Positions 1 through 7,605 of a stretch of 26,997 nt of DNA are shown here, piece by piece. A program made the position numbers and the translations under genes. The DNA is taken from positions 1 to 26,997 of the forward strand of contig JAEDCX010000029.1 in assembly GCA_016293925.1 (NCBI GenBank). The letters are read 5' to 3'. Source of the stretch: Lachnospiraceae bacterium (GTDB taxonomy: Bacteria > Bacillota > Clostridia > Lachnospirales > Lachnospiraceae). The notes under the pieces are model-generated. The model saw only the letters and a program-made list of their open reading frames with translations. It had not been told where the DNA came from and did not search any database. The first letter of the stretch is position 1. Each line of letters starts with the position of its first letter.

Positions 1-1
1 T

Positions 2-973
2 GTTACCGCGGCGGGACAGACAACAAAGGAGGCACTGGAGGCCAAACCGGTAGGTGGGCTTATCTATTTTGCCAAGAATATCAGGGGATACGACAAGTTC
101 AAAGAGATGCTGACCAATACGGTTGCATATTCCAAATATCCTCTTTTCCTCTGCGTGGATGAGGAGGGAGGCCAGATCAGCAGAGTGGCCAATGCCCTGC
201 CGGAGGTGGAGGGGATTGACAGTCCGGCAGTGATCGCGCAGGGAGGAGAACCTGCCAATGCCTATGAGGCGTACGCTAGGGTGGCTGCTTATCTGAATGA
301 CGTTGGAATCAATGTGGATTTTGCTCCTGTTGCAGACGTAAAGACAGATGTGAATACCCTGTTTGATCTGCGCAGTTTCGGAACGGATCCGGCTGCTGTG
401 TCGGAATTCGTCAGTCAGGCGGTACTTGGTCTGGAAGACAGTGAGGTGAGCGCCTGCTTGAAGCACTTTCCGGGGCATGGTGCCACGGAGGGAGATTCGG
501 AAACCGGAATAGCCGTAACGGAACGAACCCCGGAGGAGATGCAGAACGGTGAATTTCTACCGTTTATTGCCGGAATCGAAAGTGGTGTGGATTTCGTTAT
601 GGTGGGACACATTTCGGTACCGCAGATAAACGGTGATTATGTACCGGCATCCATGAGCCGCCGGGTTATGACCGATATTCTGCGGAATGAATTGGGATAC
701 GAGGGCATAATTATAACAGACGCGATGAATATGAAGGCCATCACGGATTATTATCCGGCAGGAGAAGCTGCCGTGAGCGCAGTCAAAGCCGGCGCTGATA
801 TGATATTGATGCCGGAGAAATATCAGGAAGCATTTGATGCAGTGCTTGACGCAGTGGCAAACGGAGAGATTCCGGAGGAACGTATTGATGAGTCACTACG
901 GAGAATTTACCGCGTGAAATGTGAGAAGATGGTCGTTACTTCGTATGATGATATCGGTAACGACTCCGAATAG
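2..973 (+). CDS. GH3 beta-N-acetylhexosaminidase-like glycosidase (5' end missing)
   Basis: This is the 3' part of a family 3 glycoside hydrolase; the reading frame is open to the left window edge, so the start and any signal peptide lie outside. The sequence shows the NagZ-type landmarks in order: DEEGGQISR near the visible start, KHFPGHG in the middle, GYEGIIITDAMNMKAI containing the expected Asp nucleophile, and AVKAGADMILMP near the end. NagZ-type enzymes remove N-acetylglucosamine from muropeptides or other glycans. After KHFPGHG the family normally has D-S/T-H, where His is the acid/base; here the stretch reads GATEGDSETG, with Glu at the usual His place, so chemistry or substrate may differ. 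A sensor/GGDEF gene follows 41 nt downstream with no terminator between, suggesting cotranscription. Family assignment is strong; exact substrate is inference. Confidence 0.85.
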   Translation, partial: VTAAGQTTKEALEAKPVGGLIYFAKNIRGYDKFKEMLTNTVAYSKYPLFLCVDEEGGQISRVANALPEVEGIDSPAVIAQGGEPANAYEAYARVAAYLNDVGINVDFAPVADVKTDVNTLFDLRSFGTDPAAVSEFVSQAVLGLEDSEVSACLKHFPGHGATEGDSETGIAVTERTPEEMQNGEFLPFIAGIESGVDFVMVGHISVPQINGDYVPASMSRRVMTDILRNELGYEGIIITDAMNMKAITDYYPAGEAAVSAVKAGADMILMPEKYQEAFDAVLDAVANGEIPEERIDESLRRIYRVKCEKMVVTSYDDIGNDSE

Positions 974-1014
974 ATACGAGTGAACTTATCAATGAGTATC
1001 AGGAGGATATGGAC

Positions 1015-2913
1015 TTGAGAAAAAGAATTGCTGTCTATGCAAATGGATGGAATGTGATACAGCTGGTAGGCATTCTGAAAGGAATGAAGGAATGCGCTAT
1101 GGAGCATGATGTGGATATATATGCATTTGTGAATTATAGTACTCGCCCTGATATTTCGAACATCAATTCCGGGGAGACGATTATCTACGGTCTTCCGATC
1201 CTCGATCAGATGGATGGTGTGATTTTTGTTTCCAATTCGTTTAACACAGCAAGAGAACTGGAACTGGTGTATCCGGAAGTGAAGAAACGGAACATGCCGG
1301 CAGTCAGTGTAGAGTTTGATCTGGATGGGATGGCCTGCGTTTCAACGGACAATTATTCCGGTATGTATGATCTGGTGGAACACATGATCTGTGCCCATGG
1401 GATGAAAGATATATTGTTTGTGACGGGACCGGTGGATCATGCGGATAGTATTGCCCGGATGAAAGCAGCCCGGGACGCCTGTGAGAAATACGGGATTCAT
1501 TACGGAGATGACAATGTATTCGCGGGAGACTGGGGAGACGCGGAGACAAAGGCTATCCTGAACCGACATTACGAAGAACACAGATGTATTCCGGAGGCGG
1601 TGATCTGTGCCAATGATATTATGGCGCTGGCTGCATGCGAATGGATGGATGAGCATGGATTTCGGGTTCCGGAGGATTGTGCCGTGACCGGATATGATTG
1701 CGTTACACGCGGGCAGTCGAAGCATCCGCTTCTCACCACCGTAAAGCAGAACAATGATGAACAGGGACGGAAGTGTTTGGAAATTCTGCTGGAGCAGATG
1801 AACGGCAGAGAAGTACCGAAACGCACTGTGCAGAGTGCCAGTTTGCATGTCGGGGAGAGCTGCGGCTGCAGGATTGAGGAAGAATCGGAGGAGATGTCAG
1901 AAGAAAGGGATCGTCCGTCCGGGATAAAATATGATCTGATGAACTGTGACCAGCATTTCCGGAATATGTATAATTCGGTTCGAAAGGTAGACGATCTGGT
2001 AGGGCTGCATCATAGTCTGAACTATTTCTTCAAAGATGATAACTGGATGGAAGGCCGGAATTTCCTGATCTGTCTGGAACCAGAATTCTTCCGGGAGAAG
2101 GAGTACGGAGAGGTTGATCCCACCACCTGTTCCGATCGTATGGATGTCATCTTGCAGGTGATCAACGGAGAACCGCAACAGCGGTGGTCCGGTTCCCATT
2201 CGGATATCTTGTTTGATATGAGCCGCAGGAACGACAAAGCGCAGTTATATTTCGTGGTAGCGCTTCACAGCGATGAAAAGGCTATGGGGTATGTCGTATT
2301 GAACCGGGATGAAGAGATACTGAAGGATTTCATTCTTTATATCTGGACACGGCATATGAATCAGTATATGGAGCAGGTACGCCAGAATATGCTGGTTAGG
2401 GAACTGACACAGAAACTGACGAAACTGACGGTGACGGATGCTTTGACCGGTGTATATAACCGGGCCGGGTGCGAGCGCATCGGATATCCCGCCCTGGAGA
2501 GATATCAGGCAGAGGGCAGGCAGAGTGCCATGATGATCGCAGATGTGGATCGTATGAAGACGATTAACGATTATTTTGGTCACGCGCAGGGAGACAGGGC
2601 ACTGTGCATGGTGGCAAAGGTACTCAGGGAATCCTTGCCGGAGGACTGGATTATCTCCCGGTACGGCGGTGATGAATTCTTCATGGCAGGTATCTGCGAA
2701 GATTTCACCATGGATGAACTGGTGCAGAAGATCACGGAACGTCTGGATCAGGAAAAAGAAGCAGAGAACATACCGTTTCATCTGACATTGAGCGTAGGAG
2801 GAACCGTTCTGGCCAAGGGCGAGCCCTTCGATCTGCTGAAATGTCTTCAGAAAGCGGACAGTTATATGTACGAGATGAAGAAAAAGAGACATATAGAGAT
2901 TGACGGCAGATAA
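1015..2913 (+). CDS. Cytoplasmic LacI-type ligand sensor fused to a GGDEF diguanylate cyclase
   Basis: Residues 1 to about 280 look like the periplasmic-binding-protein/LacI-type ligand domain (opening RKRIAVYANGWN, later VICANDIMALAACEWM and VTGYDCV, ending GESCGC). There is no helix-turn-helix, signal peptide or membrane segment, so it should sense a ligand in the cytoplasm. A middle linker or GAF-like region of about 190 residues follows. The C-terminal GGDEF domain (about residues 470-632) has TDALTGVYNR, DVDRMKTINDYFGH and an intact GGDEF at 551-555, so cyclic-di-GMP synthesis is plausible. The usual RxxD inhibitory site upstream of GGDEF is absent. Start choice: an AGGAGG at 1001-1006 lies 8 nt before TTG 1015 but only 2 nt before ATG 1009, so TTG is preferred; ATG 1009 is the alternative. 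The ligand is unknown; the GH3 neighbour suggests a sugar. Confidence 0.85.
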   Translation: MRKRIAVYANGWNVIQLVGILKGMKECAMEHDVDIYAFVNYSTRPDISNINSGETIIYGLPILDQMDGVIFVSNSFNTARELELVYPEVKKRNMPAVSVEFDLDGMACVSTDNYSGMYDLVEHMICAHGMKDILFVTGPVDHADSIARMKAARDACEKYGIHYGDDNVFAGDWGDAETKAILNRHYEEHRCIPEAVICANDIMALAACEWMDEHGFRVPEDCAVTGYDCVTRGQSKHPLLTTVKQNNDEQGRKCLEILLEQMNGREVPKRTVQSASLHVGESCGCRIEEESEEMSEERDRPSGIKYDLMNCDQHFRNMYNSVRKVDDLVGLHHSLNYFFKDDNWMEGRNFLICLEPEFFREKEYGEVDPTTCSDRMDVILQVINGEPQQRWSGSHSDILFDMSRRNDKAQLYFVVALHSDEKAMGYVVLNRDEEILKDFILYIWTRHMNQYMEQVRQNMLVRELTQKLTKLTVTDALTGVYNRAGCERIGYPALERYQAEGRQSAMMIADVDRMKTINDYFGHAQGDRALCMVAKVLRESLPEDWIISRYGGDEFFMAGICEDFTMDELVQKITERLDQEKEAENIPFHLTLSVGGTVLAKGEPFDLLKCLQKADSYMYEMKKKRHIEIDGR

Positions 2914-2942
2914 TCTTCGGTGAACATGTTGTATGGAATGAC

Positions 2943-2970
2943 AAATGGCTTCCTTGCGGAAGCCATTTTG
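2943..2970 (+). terminator. Intrinsic terminator after the sensor/GGDEF gene
   Basis: An 11-bp perfect stem (2943-2953 with 2958-2968) closes a TTGC loop and is followed by a short T-rich run (TTTTGTTG). It lies 30 nt after the stop codon and separates the GH3/sensor pair from the acyltransferase gene. Confidence 0.8.
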
Positions 2971-3009
2971 TTGCTGTGACACAAAAGCGTCTGCGGAATG
3001 GAGATTGGA

Positions 3010-4176
3010 ATGAACAAAGAAGGTAATACATTCGCAACATCCGGAAGAATACCCTATCTGGATATGGCGAGGGGAATCGGCGTTGTGCTGATGGTAGTGG
3101 GGCACTTGCTGGGGTCGCTTGAAGCAACGGATCCCAAAGCGTGGTTTGTACCGGTCAAACATGTAATTGTATCATTTCATATGCCGTTGTTCTTCATCCT
3201 GGCGGGGATGATGATTGGAGTCACCTGTGGAGAATCCCGTACGATGCAAGAGAACCTGAAGCGCAAAGCCAGAACGCTTCTGGTTCCTTATGCTTTTTTC
3301 AGTGTCTGCTATATGGTTATCGGATTGGTTACCTATGTTCAGAACCCGGGGGAAATAGAGGTGTCCCTGCTGTGGAAGCAGCTGATCTTCAGTGTGACTT
3401 TCCGGGGAATCTCGGTGCTGTGGTTCCTGCCGGCACTGTTTATTGCGGAGGGAATCTTCCTCTGCGCGCGGAATCGGCTGGGGGTGCGGAAAGGCTCGAT
3501 TCTGATCGCGGTGCTGGGAATCTGCATGCTCTTTATGGAACCGGTTGTCCACGCACGGTGCTGGGAAAACGGAGGATACGGCATGGTGGCGCTGGGGGCA
3601 GTGATTCTGACCGTGACAAGGGGGATACTTGCCGCATCGATGCTGTTGTTTGGCTGGTTTCTTTTCCGTTGGATGCGTTCTCTGGATAAAGCAGTTTCTG
3701 TGGACCGGATGGCAGGAGCGGCAGAGAACCGTTCACCCGTTGGAGAACGGATGGGTTTCTTGCGGAACCTGGCGGGCTTTGCAGTGGGGACGATGCTGGT
3801 AATCGGCTGCAGTGCATTGAGCTTCTGCAATCGGTCTGTGGATTTGAATTATATGATTTTCGGAAACATCGGTCTCTATATCGTATGTTCTCTTGGCAGT
3901 TCCGCTGGTGTGATTCTGATGTGCCGGTTCTGCCATCCGGTAAAGCTGCTGTGTTTTCTGGGAGAGCATTCGCTTGTCATTATGGCAACCCATATGGATT
4001 TCAGAATCCTGAAGATGGCGATCAGCTGCGGGTATTTTGTCAGTGAGAGGATTGCAAGAGCCAAAGAGTGGATGTTCTTTGGCACGATCGCTGTGGTGAT
4101 CCTGGCAGTAGAAGTGGTGGTAATCCTGTTGTTCCGGTATGTTCTTTTCCCGGTAATCGGCAGGAAGAACCCGTGA
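3010..4176 (+). CDS. Membrane acyltransferase, Acyltransferase 3 (OatA/WecH-like) family
   Basis: The protein (388 aa from this start) has the N-terminal signature of acyltransferase-3 family proteins: PYLDMARGIGVVLMVVGHLL, then FHMPLFFILAGMMIG, followed by many hydrophobic segments (roughly ten across the chain). Members move acetyl or other acyl groups onto cell-surface carbohydrates, using the conserved His after the first helix. There is no C-terminal SGNH domain, unlike OatA. ATG 3010 is chosen because GGAG at 3000-3003 sits 6 nt upstream; ATG 2998 in the same frame lacks a good site. The gene stands alone between a terminator upstream and a tRNA unit on the opposite strand downstream. 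The substrate (peptidoglycan, exopolysaccharide or other) cannot be told from the sequence. Confidence 0.8.
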   Translation: MNKEGNTFATSGRIPYLDMARGIGVVLMVVGHLLGSLEATDPKAWFVPVKHVIVSFHMPLFFILAGMMIGVTCGESRTMQENLKRKARTLLVPYAFFSVCYMVIGLVTYVQNPGEIEVSLLWKQLIFSVTFRGISVLWFLPALFIAEGIFLCARNRLGVRKGSILIAVLGICMLFMEPVVHARCWENGGYGMVALGAVILTVTRGILAASMLLFGWFLFRWMRSLDKAVSVDRMAGAAENRSPVGERMGFLRNLAGFAVGTMLVIGCSALSFCNRSVDLNYMIFGNIGLYIVCSLGSSAGVILMCRFCHPVKLLCFLGEHSLVIMATHMDFRILKMAISCGYFVSERIARAKEWMFFGTIAVVILAVEVVVILLFRYVLFPVIGRKNP

Positions 4177-4250
4177 AATTCTTCTAGGACAATAGCTTAA
4201 ACCGGATCATTGTGTATCCACCTTATGGTACGATAGGGATGATTCGGGGT

Positions 4251-4281
4251 AAAAAAAGAAGCCTTGAAACATCAAGACTTC
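4251..4281 (-). terminator. Terminator of tRNA-Gly
   Basis: Read on the minus strand, GAAGTCTTGA pairs with TCAAGGCTTC (10 bp including one U-G pair) around a TGTT loop, followed at once by seven T residues. It lies just downstream of the tRNA-Gly gene. Confidence 0.85.
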
Positions 4282-4293
4282 TGAAATAAAAAG

Positions 4294-4365
4294 AGCGCGA
4301 GACGGGGATCGAACCCGCGACCCCAACCTTGGCAAGGTTGTGCTCCACCGCTGAGCCACTCGCGC
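4294..4365 (-). tRNA. tRNA-Gly (anticodon GCC)
   Basis: The minus strand folds into a full cloverleaf: acceptor GCGCGAG/CTCGCGC, D arm GCTC/GAGC, anticodon stem CAACC/GGTTG with loop TTGCCAA, and T arm GCGGG-TTCGATC-CCCGT. The anticodon GCC reads glycine codons GGC and GGT. The discriminator base is T and no CCA is encoded. It has its own promoter and terminator. Confidence 0.97.
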
Positions 4366-4371
4366 ATCTGT

Positions 4372-4394
4372 TTGTCCGTATTTCTCACGGACAA
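4372..4394 (-). other. Hairpin in the tRNA-Gly 5' leader
   Basis: TTGTCCGT and ACGGACAA form a perfect 8-bp inverted repeat with a 7-nt loop, between the -10 box and the mature tRNA 5' end on the minus strand. It lies at or just after the expected transcription start, so it may sit in the leader removed by RNase P. The role is unknown. Confidence 0.4.
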
Positions 4395-4399
4395 GTGTT

Positions 4400-4428
4400 A
4401 GTATACAATGGGAACGGAAGATTGTCAA
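4400..4428 (-). promoter_or_regulatory. Promoter of tRNA-Gly
   Basis: On the minus strand a consensus -35 TTGACA (4423-4428) and a -10 TATACT (4400-4405) are separated by exactly 17 nt, about 35 nt upstream of the tRNA 5' end. This is a strong sigma-A type promoter. The rest of the 4177-4570 gap holds only the tRNA unit and the GH27 promoter. Confidence 0.8.
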
Positions 4429-4484
4429 CAGTTATTTTACATTTTTTTGTACTATTTTTGGAGAGGTTTTCAACAGGGGAAAGG

Positions 4485-4513
4485 TAGACGGGAACCGTAA
4501 AGTTTTCTATAAT
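4485..4513 (+). promoter_or_regulatory. Candidate promoter of the GH27 gene
   Basis: A perfect -10 TATAAT at 4508-4513 is preceded at 17 nt by TAGACG, a 4/6 match to the -35 consensus. It lies 57 nt upstream of the GH27 start. The -35 is weak, so an activator may be needed. Confidence 0.45.
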
Positions 4514-4570
4514 GGAGAAAGATAAGGAACATAAGCCGACCCGATAAGGAGGCTTGGGAAGGATGAGGAA

Positions 4571-5884
4571 ATGGACAAGAATACGTTTGCTTTGACTCCG
4601 CCTATGGGGTGGAACAGTTATGACTATTATAACACATCGGCCGATGAGCAGGATATCCGTAAGAACGCCGAGTATATGGCACAGCATCTGAAGAAATTCG
4701 GATGGGAATATGTGGTGATCGATATTGAGTGGTATTCCTGCCACGGACACAGGATGAATGATGAATACCAATACATTCCGTACGAGGATATGGCAATGGA
4801 TGAATATTCCAGATTATTGCCCTGTGAGGCCAGATTCCCTTCCGCAGCCGGAGGCAGAGGATTCAAACCGCTGGCGGATTACATTCACAGCCTGGGGCTG
4901 AAATTCGGTATCCATATCATGCGGGGAATTCCGAGAATCGCAGCACACCGGCACTGTGGGATTCTGAATACGGATGTGACGGCCAACGAGATTGCGGAGC
5001 CGAATAATATCTGCTTCTGGAATCCGGACATGTATGGGGTCAATCCGAAGAAGCCGGCATCCCAGTTGTACTATGATTCGATTTTTGCCCTGTATGCCGA
5101 ATGGGGTGTTGATTTCGTGAAATGTGATGATATCTGCCGTCTGGATATGCCCACCGCCAAAGAGGAGATCCGGATGCTTCATAGAGCCATCGAACATTGC
5201 GGCAGAGACATCGTGCTCAGTCTGTCACCGGGAGCTGCGAAGATTGAAGAAGCGTGGCTCTATGAGCAGAATTCCAACATGTGGAGAATCACGGATGACT
5301 TCTGGGATGACTGGAAGGCACTGGTACATATGTTTGAACGGTGTGAGGTATGGCAGAAGCATGTAACGCCGGGCAACTACCCGGATTGCGATATGCTTCC
5401 GGTAGGAAAGATCGGTGGATGGCATTTCGGAGAGCGGGATACGAATTTCACCAGGGACGAACAGATTACCATGATGACACTGTGGAGTATTTTCCGGGCA
5501 CCGATGATGATTGGTGCAGATCTGCCGCAGCTGGATGAGTGGACACGGAAACTGCTTACGAACCGGGATGTACTGCATGTACTGAATCTACCGAATCAGG
5601 CGATGCAGCTTGTCCGAACCGATAAAGAGGTCATCTGGCTGAACACGGAGGATGCGGCAGATGCATCCGGAGTCGGAGAGACTGTCGTATACATTGCGCT
5701 GTTTAACCTGAGAGATGAGGAGAGCATCGTTACGCTGCATGCAGAGGAGCATCCGGAACTTACCGGATTGCTGGATGGGAAGTCATCGGCGACAGAACTG
5801 TGGACCGGCGAAACGGTTCCGGTTCACGAAGACGTAGTCAGTGCTGTTCTTCCTGCACACGGTGCCGCATTGCTCCGGATCTGA
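4571..5884 (+). CDS. GH27 family glycosidase (alpha-galactosidase-like)
   Basis: The 437-aa protein opens with the clan-D signature LTPPMGWNSYD and continues with a (beta/alpha)8 barrel. WGVDFVKCDDIC carries the likely catalytic nucleophile Asp and MWRITDDFWDDW the likely acid/base Asp. A C-terminal beta domain follows from about residue 350. No signal peptide is present, so the enzyme is probably cytoplasmic and acts on imported oligosaccharides. Known GH27 enzymes are retaining alpha-galactosidases, alpha-N-acetylgalactosaminidases and beta-L-arabinopyranosidases. The substrate-binding motif that is D-D-C-W in classical alpha-galactosidases reads D-I-E-W here, so the sugar specificity should not be taken as galactose. 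The gene appears monocistronic and ends at a shared terminator facing the PurF-like gene. An AAGGA element lies a few nt before ATG 4571. Confidence 0.85.
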   Translation: MDKNTFALTPPMGWNSYDYYNTSADEQDIRKNAEYMAQHLKKFGWEYVVIDIEWYSCHGHRMNDEYQYIPYEDMAMDEYSRLLPCEARFPSAAGGRGFKPLADYIHSLGLKFGIHIMRGIPRIAAHRHCGILNTDVTANEIAEPNNICFWNPDMYGVNPKKPASQLYYDSIFALYAEWGVDFVKCDDICRLDMPTAKEEIRMLHRAIEHCGRDIVLSLSPGAAKIEEAWLYEQNSNMWRITDDFWDDWKALVHMFERCEVWQKHVTPGNYPDCDMLPVGKIGGWHFGERDTNFTRDEQITMMTLWSIFRAPMMIGADLPQLDEWTRKLLTNRDVLHVLNLPNQAMQLVRTDKEVIWLNTEDAADASGVGETVVYIALFNLRDEESIVTLHAEEHPELTGLLDGKSSATELWTGETVPVHEDVVSAVLPAHGAALLRI

Positions 5885-5902
5885 GAATCGAATACAGAAA
5901 AG

Positions 5903-5955
5903 AAGAATCCGTCTGTTCCTGTCCGGGAAGCCCCGGAAGGATCAGGCGGATTCTT
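5903..5955. terminator. Bidirectional terminator between GH27 and the PurF-like gene
   Basis: AAGAATCCG (5903-5911) pairs with CGGATTCTT (5947-5955), and an inner TCCGGG/CCCGGA stem lies within. The minus-strand side is followed by a T-rich run, so it fits best as the end of the PurF-like transcript, and it may also stop GH27 transcription. Confidence 0.65.
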
Positions 5956-5983
5956 GTGTATCTGATCGGTTGTCTGGTCTGGG

Positions 5984-7390
5984 TTATTCTTTGCCGTCCC
6001 AACAGTAGGTGCAGAGCTTGCATTTATCGATGCCGACTGCATCAAGCATGTCATCCAGTCTGTTGAAACGCAGGGAAGTAAAGTTCAGTTCCTTGCGGAT
6101 CTCTTCAACCATCTGTTCGTATTTCGGAGACTCCGGATCTGCATATTCGGCCAGTACATCATCTGTTACGTTGCCGTTCTCAAGACGATCAATGACCCGT
6201 CTGGTAATCAGATCCATCTCGGAGGATGACCTTGAGAAGTTCAGATATTTACATCCGTAGAGCAGAGGGGGGCAGGCAGGACGAATGTGTACTTCTCTGG
6301 CACCGCTCTGGTACAGGAACTCTGTTGTCTCACGCAGCTGCGTCCCCCGGACGATGGAATCATCGATGAGGAGCATGCTCTTATCCCGGATCAGATCCTC
6401 CACGGCCAGCAGCTTCATCTTGGCGATTAAGTTTCGCTGGCTCTGAATGGTCGGCATGAAGGAACGCGGCCAGGTCGGGGTATATTTAATAAAGGGTCTG
6501 GAAAATGGAATGCCGGAAGCGTTGGAGTATCCGATTGCGTGTGCGATACCGGAATCCGGTACGCCCGCCACGATGTCAGGCTTTACATTGTCGCGGCCGG
6601 CCATCTTGGCACCGCAGTTATAGCGCATCTGTTCAACGCTGATTCCCTCATAGGAGCTGGAAGGATATCCGTAGTATACCCAGAGGAAGGTACAGATCTT
6701 CATATCTTTACCCGGCTGAACCAGTGTGGTGCAGGCAGTAGGTGTAATGACGTCAATCTCTCCGGGTCCCAGTTCCTTGTAGTCTGTGTAACCCAGGTTT
6801 TTGTAAGCAAAATTCTCAAAGGAAGCACAATAGGCGCCTTCCTTGTGACCGATCACGATGGGGGTACGTCCTTTGATATCCCGGGCGCAGTAGATTCCGG
6901 CCTGATTCATCAGCATCAGGGACAGGGAGCCGTCAATGGACGAGAGCGCATAGCGGATTCCGTCAATCAGATTCTCTTTCTGGTTAATCAGGGATGCCAC
7001 CAGCTCTGTCGCGTTGATGTCGCCGCCACTCATCTCCAGAAAGTGGGAATGTCCGTTATCAAATAACTTGTCCACCAGTTCATCCACGTTATTGATCTTG
7101 GAAACGGTTGTCAGTGCGTATGTGCCGTGATGGGAACGGACCAGCAGAGGCTGGGGTTCGTAGTCGGAGATACATCCGATTCCCAGATTGCCGTGCATGT
7201 TGTGAATATCCTTATCAAATTTGGTGCGGAAGGGGGAATTCTCAATATTGTGAATCGCCCTGTCATATCCGTTTTCGCCCAGAACGACGATGCCACCCCG
7301 TCTGGTACCGAGGTGGGAATGATAATCCACACCGAAGAAAAGATCAAATGAGCAGTCATCTGCGGCTGCTACTCCAAAAAAGCCACCCAT
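5984..7390 (-). CDS. PurF-like amidophosphoribosyltransferase paralogue with degenerate glutaminase site
   Basis: The protein (468 aa) has PurF architecture: an N-terminal Ntn glutamine-amidotransferase-like domain (about 1-230) and a C-terminal phosphoribosyltransferase domain. The PRPP loop LLIDDSIVRGTQ is intact. Cysteines in PACPPLLYGC and the C-terminal CKLCTYC resemble the iron-sulfur ligands of the Bacillus-type enzyme. Real PurF exposes Cys at residue 1 after Met or propeptide removal; here the start is MGGFFGV, with Gly in that place and no upstream propeptide. The HVRYSTAG and DTE glutamine-site motifs are also altered (GIGCISDYEPQP; MSGGDINATE). It probably cannot hydrolyse glutamine; an ammonia-dependent or different role is possible. 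ATG 7390 is chosen over an in-frame TTG two codons upstream because GGAGG sits 7 nt before it. It is monocistronic. Confidence 0.85.
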   Translation of the reverse strand: MGGFFGVAAADDCSFDLFFGVDYHSHLGTRRGGIVVLGENGYDRAIHNIENSPFRTKFDKDIHNMHGNLGIGCISDYEPQPLLVRSHHGTYALTTVSKINNVDELVDKLFDNGHSHFLEMSGGDINATELVASLINQKENLIDGIRYALSSIDGSLSLMLMNQAGIYCARDIKGRTPIVIGHKEGAYCASFENFAYKNLGYTDYKELGPGEIDVITPTACTTLVQPGKDMKICTFLWVYYGYPSSSYEGISVEQMRYNCGAKMAGRDNVKPDIVAGVPDSGIAHAIGYSNASGIPFSRPFIKYTPTWPRSFMPTIQSQRNLIAKMKLLAVEDLIRDKSMLLIDDSIVRGTQLRETTEFLYQSGAREVHIRPACPPLLYGCKYLNFSRSSSEMDLITRRVIDRLENGNVTDDVLAEYADPESPKYEQMVEEIRKELNFTSLRFNRLDDMLDAVGIDKCKLCTYCWDGKE

Positions 7391-7424
7391 TTTCAAACCT
7401 CCAAAAAGTTATTCAAACACAATG

Positions 7425-7454
7425 ATTGTAGCAGATAATGTCCGTATCTGTAAA
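7425..7454 (-). promoter_or_regulatory. Promoter of the PurF-like gene
   Basis: On the minus strand a -35 TTTACA (7449-7454) and a -10 TACAAT (7425-7430) are 18 nt apart, each a 5/6 match. It lies about 35 nt upstream of the start codon. No purine riboswitch fold was recognised in the short leader. Confidence 0.6.
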
Positions 7455-7534
7455 TAAGGGATTGCTTACAGTTGACAGAATAAAAAATATGCCGGAAAAT
7501 GCTTTTTTTTATAGAAGTATGGCAATAAATAAGA

Positions 7535-7540
7535 TATAAT
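7535..7540 (+). promoter_or_regulatory. -10 element before the second LacI-type sensor gene
   Basis: A perfect TATAAT lies 65 nt upstream of ATG 7606. No convincing -35 hexamer is seen at 16-18 nt, so the promoter call is tentative. Confidence 0.35.
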
Positions 7541-7605
7541 GAAATGTGTGTTCCGGCAGGGACAGCACAGATGTGAGGAAGCATCTTTCATGTAAGGGGA
7601 CATAT

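Noticed and set aside
2245..3162. 305-codon open frame on the minus strand
   Set aside because: It is antisense to the GGDEF region and runs across a terminator into the acyltransferase gene; no recognisable protein features.
7472..7500. TTGACA upstream of the second sensor gene
   Set aside because: No -10 match occurs at 16-18 nt; the region is merely A-rich.
7391..7500. Possible purine riboswitch upstream of the PurF-like gene
   Set aside because: The leader after the predicted promoter is only about 30 nt, too short for the aptamer, and no conserved core was seen.
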